DNA from: an uncultured Dorea sp.
GTDB lineage: Bacteria > Bacillota > Clostridia > Lachnospirales > Lachnospiraceae
Reading direction: 5' to 3'
DNA: 54,063 nucleotides
NCBI GenBank assembly: GCA_900550865.1
Contig: URTM01000018.1
Location: 1 to 54,063 of the forward strand
Shown in pieces: positions 25,319 through 35,017 of the stretch (the stretch's first letter is position 1; every line of letters starts with the position of its first letter). The notes beneath the pieces were generated by a model that was not told where the DNA came from, did no database searches, and saw only the letters and a list, made by a program, of their open reading frames with translations. The position numbers and the translations under genes are program-made.

Positions 25319-28300
25319 TTAATGCACGCTTTCAATGGGTTTTTCTATAACTTTTACACAACTTTCACCAAGATAATTCGTCAATCTGCTCAACAACACC
25401 TCATCTGCTGTCACATTCCAGCCCTTTGGCAGGCGTTTTACTGCTTTTTCTTTTTTGCAGTAAATGATAACTTCATCCATTCCTTCAGAGACTTTCAAAA
25501 TATCCTGCAACATTCCTTCCTGCTGAAGATATGTCTCTTTATCCGGATACTGCAGCCACAATTCCTTTCTCGTCTGAGCAAATGGAATCACCTGTTCGCA
25601 GATCAGTTTGCTCGGTGCATCATCTTCCTCTGATACACGGCCCTTGATGAATACCTTGGCTTCCTCATTCAGATACATCTGATTCTTTTCAAAATCTCTC
25701 GGGAAGATCACGACTTCCAGCGATCCGACCAGATCTTCCAGTGTGATAAATGCCATCACTTTATTTGTCTTGGTATACTTGATCGTCTTATTCGTAATCA
25801 TACCTCCGACAATCTCTTTTGCGCCGTCATGCACTTTCGTTCTTCCGGTCTCATCATCCAGCTGGAAATCCAGCGTTGTTCTGGAGATATTTTTTCTCCA
25901 TTTTTCTTCATAGTCTTCCAGTGGGTGTCCGCTCAGGTATACTCCGAGCACTTCTTTTTCGAATGCAAGCTTTGTCTCTTTTTCATACTCACCAACATCC
26001 GGAAGTGGTATATCGAATTCTGATTTCTGATCATCACTTACGATATCGAACAGTGAAAGCTGTCCCGTCATGGAATATTTCCGTTCCCGGTTCACCTGAT
26101 CCAGAATCTGCACATAGACCACCATGAACTGCTTTCTTGTACCACCCAGACTGTCAAATGCTCCGGACTTTATAAAGCTTTCTATCGTACGTTTATTGAC
26201 CTCTTTTCCGGACAGCCGCTCGATAAAGTCTTTCAGGTTGCTGAATTCTCCGGCATTCTGTCTTTCTTTGATGATCGACTCGATCACCGGTTTTCCGATA
26301 CTCTTGATTGCCGCCAGACCATATCGGATGTTACCGCCGTCAACAGAGAAGCTTCCCTCGCCTTTGTTAATATCCGGCGGAAGGATCTTGATGCCCATCT
26401 GTCTGCAGCTGTAAATGTATTCCGATACTTTTCCCGGATTATCGATCACGGAAGTCATAAGCGCTGCCATGAATTCTACCGGATAGTAATATTTTAACCA
26501 GGCTGTCTGATAAGATACCACCGCATATGCCGCAGCATGTGATTTGTTAAATGCATATTTAGCGAAATCGATCATTTCATCATAGATCTTATTCGCCGTC
26601 TTCTCATCAATTCCATTGGCGATACATCCCGGTACGCCTTCGTCTGGATTCCCGTATACGAAGTTCTGGCGCTCCTTCTGCATGACATCGCCCTTTTTCT
26701 TGGACATGGCTCTTCGTAAGAGGTCGCTTCGTCCAAGTGTATAACCTGCCAAGTCACGCACGATCTGCATAACCTGCTCCTGATATACGATACAACCGTA
26801 AGTCGGTGCAAGGATCGGTTCCAGCTGTGGGCAGTCATAGGTAATGCTTTCCGGGTTGTTCTTGCCTTTGATATACTGCGGGATGAAATCCATCGGTCCC
26901 GGACGGTATAATGAGATACCGGCAATGATATCTTCCAGATTCTGTGGCTTCAGCTCTTTCATGAAGTTCTTCATACCGGCACTTTCAAGCTGGAACACTC
27001 CGTCCGTCTTGCCTGTTCCGATGGATGCAAGGACTGCTTTATCATCATAATCTATCTTATTGATATCAATCGTCTTTCCACTGCTGATACTTGCCAGACG
27101 TTCTGCATCCTGGATAACTGTTAAGGTACGAAGTCCCAGGAAATCCATCTTCAAAAGTCCCAGTTCTTCCAGGGTGGTCATGGTAAACTGTGTCGTCACC
27201 GAACCGTCTGATCCCAGTGACAACGGTACGAACTCTTCGATTGCCCTCTGGCCGATCACAACACCTGCCGCATGCATGGAGGTATGTCTTGGAAGGCCTT
27301 CCAGTCTTCTCGACATATCGATCAGTTCCTTCACCTGTTCATCTTCCTGATACAGTTTCTTAAATTCCGGATTCATCTTCAGTGCTTTATCCAGCGTGAT
27401 ATTAAGCTCTGTCGGTACCATCTTGGCGATACTGTCTACGAACGCATATGGAAGGTCCATAACACGCCCCACGTCACGGATAACTCCTCTTGCCGCCATC
27501 GTACCGAAGGTTACGATCTGAACCACCCGGTCCGCACCGTATTTTCTGCCCACGTAATCGATAACTTCCTGTCGTCTTTCGAAGCAGAAGTCCACGTCAA
27601 TATCGGGCATGGATACACGTTCCGGATTCAGGAAACGCTCGAACAGGAGCTGGTACTTGATTGGATCGATACTCGTGATCCCCAGACAGTATGACACGAT
27701 ACTTCCAGCTGCGGATCCTCGCCCCGGTCCGACCTTGATTCCCTGTGTTCTCGCATAATTGATGAAATCCCACACGATCAGGAAATAGTCCACGTATCCC
27801 ATGGATTTGATGACCGACAATTCATACTCCAGACGTTCTTTCAGCGAATCATCCCCGTCCGGATAGCGTTCTTTCAGGCCGTCAAAGCAAAGCTTGTTCA
27901 GATATTCCCAGGAAGTATATCCTTCCGGCACATCATATTTCGGCAGTTTGGTAACGCCGAATTCAATCTCTACATTACATCGGTCTGCGATCTTCTGCGT
28001 ATTTTCCAGTGCCTGCAGTGCATATGGAAATAACTGCTTCATCTCTTCTTCAGATTTAATATAATACTGACCACCTTCATAACGCATACGGTCTTCATCC
28101 GCCAGTTTCTTACCTGTCTGGATACACAACAGAATATCATGCGGCTTTACATCTTCTGCATAGGTATAATGTACATCATTCGTCGCAACAAGCTCAATCC
28201 CCGTCTCCTGAGCCATACGAAGGAGTGACTGATTCACGATCTGCTGCTCCTGCATTCCATGATCCTGCAGTTCCAGGAAAAAATTTCCTTTTCCGAAAAT

Positions 28301-28795
28301 GTCCTGATACCTAAGTGCTGCTGCCTTTCCTTCTTCATACATCCCACGCAGGATATTCTTCTGTACCTCACCGGCCAGACACGCACTGAGCGCAATGATC
28401 CCTTCGTGAAATTCCTGCAGTACTTCGATATCCACCCTCGGTTTATAATAATAGCCTTCCGTAAATCCTCTGGATACGATCTTCATCAGATTGTGATATC
28501 CGATATCATTTTCTGCCAGAAGTACCAGATGATAGTAACGGTCATCGCCGCTTCCGACAGCTTCTTTATCGAATCTGGATCCCGGCGCGACATAGACTTC
28601 GCATCCAAGGATCGGTTTTATTCCTGCTGCCCTTGCCGCACGGTAAAAATCGACCACACCATACATGACACCATGATCCGTGATCGCCACACTGTTCATC
28701 CCGAGTTCTTTTACCCTAGCCACACATTCTTTAATTTTATTCGAACCGTCCAACAGACTGTACTCTGTATGGACGTGGAGATGTGCAAAGCTCAT
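25319..28795 (-). CDS. dnaE: DNA polymerase III alpha subunit DnaE
   Basis: The start at ATG 28795 (MSFAHLHVHTEYS), with AAAGGAG upstream, gives 1158 residues, normal for DnaE. Domains in order are PHP (HLHVHTEYSLLDG; TDHGVMYG), the polymerase core with the catalytic Asp motif PDIDVDF, GPGRGSAAGS, fingers, a helix-hairpin-helix region, and the OB-fold near residue 1000 (GGMITNKTIKYTKTNKVMAFITLEDLVG). There is no exonuclease insertion, so this is DnaE rather than PolC. pfkA lies 80 bp downstream. Confidence 0.97.
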   Translation of the reverse strand: MSFAHLHVHTEYSLLDGSNKIKECVARVKELGMNSVAITDHGVMYGVVDFYRAARAAGIKPILGCEVYVAPGSRFDKEAVGSGDDRYYHLVLLAENDIGYHNLMKIVSRGFTEGYYYKPRVDIEVLQEFHEGIIALSACLAGEVQKNILRGMYEEGKAAALRYQDIFGKGNFFLELQDHGMQEQQIVNQSLLRMAQETGIELVATNDVHYTYAEDVKPHDILLCIQTGKKLADEDRMRYEGGQYYIKSEEEMKQLFPYALQALENTQKIADRCNVEIEFGVTKLPKYDVPEGYTSWEYLNKLCFDGLKERYPDGDDSLKERLEYELSVIKSMGYVDYFLIVWDFINYARTQGIKVGPGRGSAAGSIVSYCLGITSIDPIKYQLLFERFLNPERVSMPDIDVDFCFERRQEVIDYVGRKYGADRVVQIVTFGTMAARGVIRDVGRVMDLPYAFVDSIAKMVPTELNITLDKALKMNPEFKKLYQEDEQVKELIDMSRRLEGLPRHTSMHAAGVVIGQRAIEEFVPLSLGSDGSVTTQFTMTTLEELGLLKMDFLGLRTLTVIQDAERLASISSGKTIDINKIDYDDKAVLASIGTGKTDGVFQLESAGMKNFMKELKPQNLEDIIAGISLYRPGPMDFIPQYIKGKNNPESITYDCPQLEPILAPTYGCIVYQEQVMQIVRDLAGYTLGRSDLLRRAMSKKKGDVMQKERQNFVYGNPDEGVPGCIANGIDEKTANKIYDEMIDFAKYAFNKSHAAAYAVVSYQTAWLKYYYPVEFMAALMTSVIDNPGKVSEYIYSCRQMGIKILPPDINKGEGSFSVDGGNIRYGLAAIKSIGKPVIESIIKERQNAGEFSNLKDFIERLSGKEVNKRTIESFIKSGAFDSLGGTRKQFMVVYVQILDQVNRERKYSMTGQLSLFDIVSDDQKSEFDIPLPDVGEYEKETKLAFEKEVLGVYLSGHPLEDYEEKWRKNISRTTLDFQLDDETGRTKVHDGAKEIVGGMITNKTIKYTKTNKVMAFITLEDLVGSLEVVIFPRDFEKNQMYLNEEAKVFIKGRVSEEDDAPSKLICEQVIPFAQTRKELWLQYPDKETYLQQEGMLQDILKVSEGMDEVIIYCKKEKAVKRLPKGWNVTADEVLLSRLTNYLGESCVKVIEKPIESVH

Positions 28796-28864
28796 AGCTT
28801 TCTCCTTTCCTGTTTTCGTATACAGAGAACCTGCTACTTGCAACTTCTCTTATATGCCTTAGTA

Positions 28865-28897
28865 CAAAAAAGGTGCTCCCGTCAGGGAACACCCTTT
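28865..28897 (-). terminator. Terminator of the 28916 gene
   Basis: AAAGGGTGTTCCC and GGGAGCACCTTT pair around TGAC on the minus strand, followed by TTTTT. Confidence 0.8.
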
Positions 28898-28915
28898 CAA
28901 ACATTCATGTTTGTC

Positions 28916-29164
28916 TTAATCTTCTTTTCCAGTTCCAAGAAGCATGAATTTTACAAGTTTATCGATATCCTGCGGCTCATGAGCAACGATTTCCAGTTCA
29001 GGAATCTCTCCGTTAGAGAAGATGTTTGCCATAGATACATACTGAGATAATTTTGACTTTAAGTTCAGTCTGTCACCTTCACCTGTTACAAGTTCAACTT
29101 TTCCTTCACAAGAATCAACTACTTTGAAAAATCCTTCGATATCTGTAATATTCTGTACTTTCAT
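28916..29164 (-). CDS. Second HPr-like protein without active-site histidine
   Basis: The 82-residue protein resembles HPr in length and in the middle: LNLKSKLSQYVSMANIF aligns with the VNLKSIMGVMSLG segment, and the C-terminal helix DIDKLVKFML fits. The position of His15 is filled by the IEGFFKVV stretch, and no His lies there. It is therefore an HPr-fold protein that cannot carry phosphate as in the PTS. Its function is unknown. AAAGGAG precedes ATG 29164. It is similar in kind to the 15078 gene but not a close copy. Confidence 0.6.
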   Translation of the reverse strand: MKVQNITDIEGFFKVVDSCEGKVELVTGEGDRLNLKSKLSQYVSMANIFSNGEIPELEIVAHEPQDIDKLVKFMLLGTGKED

Positions 29165-29215
29165 TTCTCATTCTCCTTTTTTGATCTTCATATTCCTTAA
29201 CGCTTTTATTATACC

Positions 29216-30055
29216 TTATTTCTTTTTCATTTCAATATTCTTTTCAGAAATTTTTATGCGTCCTTCTTTGAGAAGTCTTCCTACGGCGCGTTTGAATGCA
29301 TTTTTACTCAATCCAAATTCCTGCTTGATCAGCTCCGGATCCGCTTTGTCGGTAAATGGCAACTTTCCACCATATTCTTCCATACGCTTCATGATCAATG
29401 CCGCATCAGCATCCATCTGAAGAAATGCTTTCTCTCTGACACTTAGATCAAGCTTTCCATCTTCTCTCACTTTCAGGACTCTGGCCGATACTCTGTCTCC
29501 GACTCTTAACTTACCAAATGCTTCTCTCTTTGGGATCAGTGCACTGTAGCAGTTATCAACTGCCACGAATACTCCGAAATTGTCACTTATCTCGTAAATG
29601 ATTCCTTCTACATGGTCATCTTTTTTATACGGAGAATCTGTACGGAGCTTTTCATATACTTTCATTGTTGCACAGAGTCTTCCGGATTTGTCCACATAAA
29701 GCGCAACCAGAACTTCGTCTCCCTTTTTCACTTTCGCAGTCTGTTCTTTGAATGGAAGGAGAAGGTCTTTCTCCAGCCCCCAGTCAAGAAATGCACCGAT
29801 TCTTCCGGTGTCTGCCACCTTCAGTACAGCCAGCTCATCCAGTGTGATCTTCGGCTCCTGTGTCGTCGCGATCAGACGGTCAGATGAATCTTTATATAAG
29901 AATACTTCTACCGGGTCACCGACTTCTACGTCTTTCGGCACCTGTTTTTTCGGAAGCAGGACTTTGTCATCTTTATTTCCAAGATAGACTCCGAACTCTA
30001 CTTCTTTGACGATCATCAATCTTCTTTTCTTTCCCAAATAATCTGTTAATCCCAT
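29216..30055 (-). CDS. CvfB-like S1 RNA-binding protein
   Basis: The start at ATG 30055 (MGLTDYLGKKRRLMIVKEVEFG), with AGAGGAA upstream, gives 279 residues. The protein shows tandem S1-type OB folds (LGNKDDKVLLPKKQVP; IGAFLDWGLEKDLLLPFKEQ; FGVFVAVDNCYSALIPK) and a C-terminal winged helix (EFGLSKNAFKRAVGRLLKEGRI), the CvfB/YitL layout. CvfB binds RNA and affects virulence gene expression in staphylococci; here only a general RNA-binding role can be stated. Confidence 0.9.
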   Translation of the reverse strand: MGLTDYLGKKRRLMIVKEVEFGVYLGNKDDKVLLPKKQVPKDVEVGDPVEVFLYKDSSDRLIATTQEPKITLDELAVLKVADTGRIGAFLDWGLEKDLLLPFKEQTAKVKKGDEVLVALYVDKSGRLCATMKVYEKLRTDSPYKKDDHVEGIIYEISDNFGVFVAVDNCYSALIPKREAFGKLRVGDRVSARVLKVREDGKLDLSVREKAFLQMDADAALIMKRMEEYGGKLPFTDKADPELIKQEFGLSKNAFKRAVGRLLKEGRIKISEKNIEMKKK

Positions 30056-30185
30056 ATATTTCCTCTCTGTATTCTCTCTGTTTCCATTGTATCTTCTATA
30101 CTGTTTATCGTGATATGTAACGGTCACTGTCTGCATCACATCTGCTGTTCTACTATATAGAACTCTGAAATAAAATGCAATGTAA

Positions 30186-30905
30186 TTATGCAAATTTAAA
30201 TTCGATCACTGCATATGGCTTTGCATTTTCATTACACAGCTCTACGACTGTTCTGTCATCTTCTGCCGCAATTCTCGGATAGATCACATCGCCATAGACT
30301 GCTGATTTCTTATATTCCACACGCATCTGCCGTACTTCTTTGTCTTTTGGAAGAGCCTCCAGTGCCATCTGCACATACTGGCAGTTGTTGACATGTTCAT
30401 TCGTGTCGATATGATATCTGCGGACCGGAAAGCTTTCCAGCTCTTCGCTCTCTTTCGGAAGCGGTATCTTTCTGGATTCGTATTCCATCTCATATGGATC
30501 TCCGACTCCGTAGGGAGCGATCTCTGACTCTTCCGGTTTTGACGGACGTCCCTTCTCCATGTCCATGTATACCCACAGAGAATTGGCATATGCCACATCA
30601 TTTCCATTTTCATCTGTCATGCAGAAATTACGTTCTCCGAACAATCCCTTGAAATCGGTCGCCCAGGTACTGGTCTGTATCTTCTCTCCCATCTCCGGAT
30701 AGCGTTCTACGACTACCTGCCAGGAGGATAAGATCCAGGCTCTTTTCCGTTCACTGCAATGTACGATTCCAAGTCCGATATCTTCTGACTGAAATGTACT
30801 GCAGTCCTGAAAATAATTCACAATGCCCGGCAGCGTAATTCTTCTGGTATGGTCCACTTCACTGAACCGGATTCTTCCGTCTACTGTATATTGATTGTCT
30901 CTCAT
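30186..30905 (-). CDS. Acyl-ACP thioesterase
   Basis: The 239-residue protein has two hot-dog folds of the FatA/FatB type. The first begins with RIRFSEVDHTRRITLPGIVNYFQD. The second holds YHIDTNEHVNNCQYVQMA, with the conserved Asp, Asn and His of the family. It releases free fatty acids from acyl-ACP. Its ATG lies two bases after the spoIIR stop, so the genes are co-transcribed. Confidence 0.92.
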   Translation of the reverse strand: MRDNQYTVDGRIRFSEVDHTRRITLPGIVNYFQDCSTFQSEDIGLGIVHCSERKRAWILSSWQVVVERYPEMGEKIQTSTWATDFKGLFGERNFCMTDENGNDVAYANSLWVYMDMEKGRPSKPEESEIAPYGVGDPYEMEYESRKIPLPKESEELESFPVRRYHIDTNEHVNNCQYVQMALEALPKDKEVRQMRVEYKKSAVYGDVIYPRIAAEDDRTVVELCNENAKPYAVIEFKFA

Positions 30906-30907
30906 AG

Positions 30908-31591
30908 TTAGTCTGACTCCTTTGCATGCTCTTTCTCCGGATTCTTATCGGACTGTTTATCCGAATTTCCGAAGAAAAACCACTTTATCTTAAATTCTGA
31001 AGTGGCGGTTACCATTTCATATTCTTCTGCACTGAGTGCTTCCTTCAGTTCTTTCTTCCCGTCTTCATCTACCACCGCACAGGTCGCATTGGTAAAGCAC
31101 AGGCTTGGATACAACACGCACCACCAGTTATGTCCGTTTCCACTTCCCAGCGTAATCCTCAGTGCCTCATAATCCCCTTCCGGAAATGTAATATCCCCGT
31201 AACGTTTATCCGGGAAATAACAGGTCGTCACCTCTGCTTTTGCCCGGTATGATACACCTTCTTCTTTCAATACTTTATCAGCTGTCTTCACCAGTTCTTT
31301 CTGATGCTTTTTCACCCATACTTTCGTTGACTGTGCATTTTTCCGCTCTGCATCCCGCATCTGCGATTTCATATAACGCAGCACCGCATCCCGCACATGT
31401 AATTTAATCCTCTGATCTTTTGCACTGTCACTCTCTGCGATCACATGAAAGCGCAACACTTCTTTCGCCAGTGATTTCTGCGTCTCTGTGACTTCCGCAT
31501 GGACCACTTCCATACGCCGGTCCATGATCCCGGTCGTCAGTACAAATGATAGCAGACATGCCAGGATCAGGCAAATCCTTTCCCGTTTCAT
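30908..31591 (-). CDS. spoIIR: Stage II sporulation protein R
   Basis: SpoIIR is secreted from the forespore and activates processing of pro-sigma-E by SpoIIGA. The 227 residues start with a signal or anchor segment (ICLILACLLSFVLTTGIM) and contain the family core LRFHVIAESDSAKDQRIKLHVRDAV and later GNGHNWWCVLYPSLCF. A Lys-rich tail follows. Synteny with sipL-ispE-gntR upstream supports the call. The 250-bp gap to the GntR gene shows no firm promoter. Confidence 0.95.
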   Translation of the reverse strand: MKRERICLILACLLSFVLTTGIMDRRMEVVHAEVTETQKSLAKEVLRFHVIAESDSAKDQRIKLHVRDAVLRYMKSQMRDAERKNAQSTKVWVKKHQKELVKTADKVLKEEGVSYRAKAEVTTCYFPDKRYGDITFPEGDYEALRITLGSGNGHNWWCVLYPSLCFTNATCAVVDEDGKKELKEALSAEEYEMVTATSEFKIKWFFFGNSDKQSDKNPEKEHAKESD

Positions 31592-31839
31592 CTATGTATC
31601 TCCTTCCTGTACCTTACAGTTCACGGATACTGCATGGACTGTAATTCCTGTTCCGTTTCCAGATTATTCAGATTATTCTTTCACATCTGATTCTGATCAG
31701 CACCTTTTACTGATACAGGAAGTCTTGACACGATGTTTCTTATCTATACATGCTACTCACATTTTATAAATTTTACCTTGCCGGATTTCATATATTCCAT
31801 ATGCCTGTTTTTTTAATGAAACTTAACGAACTTCGTATT

Positions 31840-32517
31840 TTAGCCCTGCTTTGTACGGATCACATCGATTACCGTCGTCACCTGATTATTGATATGTTTG
31901 CACATGATATCTGTTGCTGCTTTCTTCTCGCCTTTGCTGATATGTTCAATAATCGCCGCATGCTCCGCGATCAGCTGTGGATGTGCTTCTTCACGCTTCA
32001 GATATTCCACACGGTAACGGTACATCTGCTCACGCAGGTTGTTCAACAGCTGGATCAGCTTCTGGTTATCTGTTGCCATGTAAATGATATCGTGGAAACG
32101 TACATCTGCTTCGGCAATCTCTGTGATATCTTTGCTCTTTAATATCTTCTTGAAATCTTCGGCCGCTTTCTTCATCTCTTCAATCTCTTCTTCCGTGATC
32201 TTCTCACACGCAAGCTGGACTGCCAGTTCTTCCAGGGCCTTTCTTACTTCCAGAACATCACGCATATTCTTCTCTGTGATCTCCGCTACTTCTGCTCCCT
32301 TTCTCGGGATCATCAGTACGAGTCCTTCGAGCTCCAGCTTACGGATCGCTTCACGGATCGGTGTACGGCTCACGCCCAGTTTATTGGCAAGCTGGATCTC
32401 CATCAGTCTTTCTCCCGGCTTTAACTCTCCACGAAGAATCGCCTGTCTCAAAGTATTGAACACGACATCTCTAAGTGGCAGATACTCATTCATGTTTACT
32501 TTAAAATTCGGTTCCAT
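31840..32517 (-). CDS. GntR family (FadR-type) regulator
   Basis: The N-terminal winged helix reads LKPGERLMEIQLANKLGVSRTPIREAIRKLELEGLV (residues about 25-60), followed by an all-helical FCD ligand domain with the metal-ligand pattern D-x(3)-H (ADVRFHDIIY) and later His in IAEHAAIIEHI. The ligand is unknown. It starts two bases after ispE ends, within the sipL-ispE-gntR-spoIIR run. Confidence 0.9.
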   Translation of the reverse strand: MEPNFKVNMNEYLPLRDVVFNTLRQAILRGELKPGERLMEIQLANKLGVSRTPIREAIRKLELEGLVLMIPRKGAEVAEITEKNMRDVLEVRKALEELAVQLACEKITEEEIEEMKKAAEDFKKILKSKDITEIAEADVRFHDIIYMATDNQKLIQLLNNLREQMYRYRVEYLKREEAHPQLIAEHAAIIEHISKGEKKAATDIMCKHINNQVTTVIDVIRTKQG

Positions 32518-32519
32518 GC

Positions 32520-33395
32520 TTATTTCCTCCTTGCACTGTGTATGCCGGTCACATACACCTGCTTTGCTAATTGCTGTTCTCTTATCTTTTCTGCTGCTTT
32601 TCTTGCTTTTTCTTTCGTCTCATAAAGGCCGAATACCGTCGGGCCGCTGCCGCTCATCATCGCATTCAGCGCTCCCTGCTCCTTCATGACATCCTTAATC
32701 TGCTCAATGACCGGATATTCTTCAATCGTTACTTTCTCCAGTACATTTCCCATGCGGGAAGCTACCTTCGTGATATCCTGTTCCTTCAGTCCGTCGATAA
32801 TACCGTCAATATCCGGATGATCCTCGATCTCATGGGAATCCAGCTTCTCATACACCAGCTTTGTCGATACACTGATCGGTGGTTTTGCGATCAGCACATG
32901 ACATTTCGGGCATGCCGGAAGCGGTGTGAGGATCTCTCCGATCCCTTCTGCAAGAACAGTTCCGCGCATAACGCAGTACGGAACATCTGCTCCCAGTGTC
33001 ACGCCTCTTTCCATCAGTTCTTTCTGCGAAAGTCCAAGTGAAAACATACGGTTGATCCCGAACAGGACCGCTGCCGCATTCGAACTTCCGCCCGCCATTC
33101 CTGCCGCTACCGGTATATGTTTATCCAGTGTGATCTTCACACCCTCTTTTACGTCAAACTCTTTCATCAGAAGGTCTGCTGCCTGATATGCCAGGTTATT
33201 CTCATTCACAGGCAGATAAAAAAGATTCGTCGACAACTCTATGCCAGGTTTTTTCGTCTTTTCTATCCGGATCTGGTCGTACAGGTATACCGTCTGCATC
33301 ACCATGCGCACATCATGATAACCATTCTCTCTCCGTCCCAGAACATCCAGACCCAGATTGATCTTTCCAAGTGCCTTCAATTCCATTTTATCCAT
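32520..33395 (-). CDS. ispE: 4-diphosphocytidyl-2-C-methyl-D-erythritol kinase
   Basis: IspE phosphorylates CDP-methylerythritol in the non-mevalonate isoprenoid pathway. The GHMP-kinase motifs are present: ALGKINLGLDV, the ATP loop PVAAGMAGGSSNAAA and SGSGPTVFG near the C-terminus. ATG 33395 (MDKMEL) has AAGGAG 9 bp upstream. It sits between sipL and gntR. Confidence 0.95.
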   Translation of the reverse strand: MDKMELKALGKINLGLDVLGRRENGYHDVRMVMQTVYLYDQIRIEKTKKPGIELSTNLFYLPVNENNLAYQAADLLMKEFDVKEGVKITLDKHIPVAAGMAGGSSNAAAVLFGINRMFSLGLSQKELMERGVTLGADVPYCVMRGTVLAEGIGEILTPLPACPKCHVLIAKPPISVSTKLVYEKLDSHEIEDHPDIDGIIDGLKEQDITKVASRMGNVLEKVTIEEYPVIEQIKDVMKEQGALNAMMSGSGPTVFGLYETKEKARKAAEKIREQQLAKQVYVTGIHSARRK

Positions 33396-33430
33396 CTCAT
33401 TTGTCTCCTTACACTTTGTATACAATGTGC

Positions 33431-34987
33431 CTACAGTATACTCAAATTTTGCTTAAAAATCAATATTTTATCGCCTTTATTTACATCTTCTTTTTCCATA
33501 TGATTGACTTCTTTTATGTTTTCCACGGTCGTATTATATTTTTTCGCAAGATTCCACAGTGTATCCCCTTTCTGTACGAAATATCCGACAATTCCGGGAC
33601 GATTTTCCAGCTCTTCCGTATCCACCGGACGGAACTCTGCGGATTCGATATTCTGTATCTGTACCATCTCCTTCTGAAAACAGTTGAATGCCAGAACTGC
33701 TTTCACTTCCACTTCGCCGCTTCCCATAAGACCTACCGAAAGCTGCTCGACCGTCCAGTCCAGATCATCCATATCGGGCTCGCCACCCCCATTTTCCAGA
33801 AGATAACTGAACGGTACCATACCATTCCATACCCCGAACGGTGCCTCATCATCTTCCCGCACATATAAGAACTGCAGATGCAGCACGCCTTCGATATGTA
33901 CTCCGTCCGGCTCTGCTTTTACCGTATCCATCTGGATCTTTCCTTTGCAGTGGCAGATCTGCAGGATATCATCTTTCAGTTCCGGCAGTGTTAATTCTTC
34001 GCTGATCCTGCATTTGGAATGGTTCTGGAGTTTTAACCGGAAGAAGCGCTTTTCTTTTACCTCCGGGATGCAGATATGGTCCAGCATATACAGATCTTCC
34101 AGTATCTGGATCTTTTCTTCTTCATAGACGACCAGACGGACTTCCAGCGTCGCCTCTATGCCAAGGATACGCATCTCGCCGTTCTCATCCATCCGTGGTT
34201 CTATATTAATATCCGCAAGATGTAATTCTGCCTGATGGTACATTCCGGGCACCACTCCCATGCATTCGATCCGGCCTTCATACGGAACCATCCGGCTTAT
34301 CCAGTCAGTCTTTCCTTCTACCGTTTCATACAGGCAGAATACATTCAGCTCGCCCTGGATCAGCAGCTCATCCGTACCAATCTGGGTATCCGCTTTTCCA
34401 CCCGTCACATCCGCCCACAAAAGCGTGCCGATATTCTCCTTTGTGCCGCTTAATGCGATCTCTTCTTTGATCCTGTAGGTATCTTTTCCTGTGGCAAATA
34501 CTTTTAACAGCTCTTCTTCTTTCATTTTCTTAAATACCGGGATCTCCCCTTCCACGTCGGTTGTGATCTCTTCGCCGGTACACTTCTCCGTTCCGATCGT
34601 AATCTCTGCCAGTGTCTTGATGTTCAGCTTTCTCGAATGGATCACCGTTACGGTAAGCTCGACATCTGCCGTCTTAAGCACCAGATTTCCTTCCGGTTCC
34701 TGTTCCAGATAGATCATCTCTTCAAACGGGATCCGTCCCTCCAGACTTGCCGGTGCCGGAACCATCTCGTCTGCCATATAGAGGACTTTGAACTCCAGTT
34801 TTCCCGATACCTTCAGATAGCTTTCTACCTGTTTCATCTCCTCTACCCGCAGTACACCGTCACTTAATATGACCTTTCCCACATCCCGTTTTGCATCCGG
34901 GACGTTATAGTCCCCATCAATATAGAACTGGTCACTGACCGTCCTGCCGCTTTGAAATGTACGGATCTCTTTCTTCTGATATTCCAT
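33431..34987 (-). CDS. sipL: SipL-like spore coat morphogenetic protein (DUF3794 plus LysM)
   Basis: The protein has 518 residues with repeated DUF3794-type beta domains (SGRTVSDQFYIDGDYNVPDAKRDVG at the start, later similar blocks) and a C-terminal LysM domain (VGYFVQKGDTLWNLAKKYNTTVENIKEVN). This layout is that of C. difficile SipL, which binds SpoIVA to build the coat. The neighbours ispE, gntR and spoIIR match the order I recall around sipL in C. difficile. ATG 34987 has AAAAGGAGG 11 bp upstream. Confidence 0.88.
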   Translation of the reverse strand: MEYQKKEIRTFQSGRTVSDQFYIDGDYNVPDAKRDVGKVILSDGVLRVEEMKQVESYLKVSGKLEFKVLYMADEMVPAPASLEGRIPFEEMIYLEQEPEGNLVLKTADVELTVTVIHSRKLNIKTLAEITIGTEKCTGEEITTDVEGEIPVFKKMKEEELLKVFATGKDTYRIKEEIALSGTKENIGTLLWADVTGGKADTQIGTDELLIQGELNVFCLYETVEGKTDWISRMVPYEGRIECMGVVPGMYHQAELHLADINIEPRMDENGEMRILGIEATLEVRLVVYEEEKIQILEDLYMLDHICIPEVKEKRFFRLKLQNHSKCRISEELTLPELKDDILQICHCKGKIQMDTVKAEPDGVHIEGVLHLQFLYVREDDEAPFGVWNGMVPFSYLLENGGGEPDMDDLDWTVEQLSVGLMGSGEVEVKAVLAFNCFQKEMVQIQNIESAEFRPVDTEELENRPGIVGYFVQKGDTLWNLAKKYNTTVENIKEVNHMEKEDVNKGDKILIFKQNLSIL

Positions 34988-35017
34988 TGCTTTTTCTGCC
35001 TCCTTTTGCGACACCTC

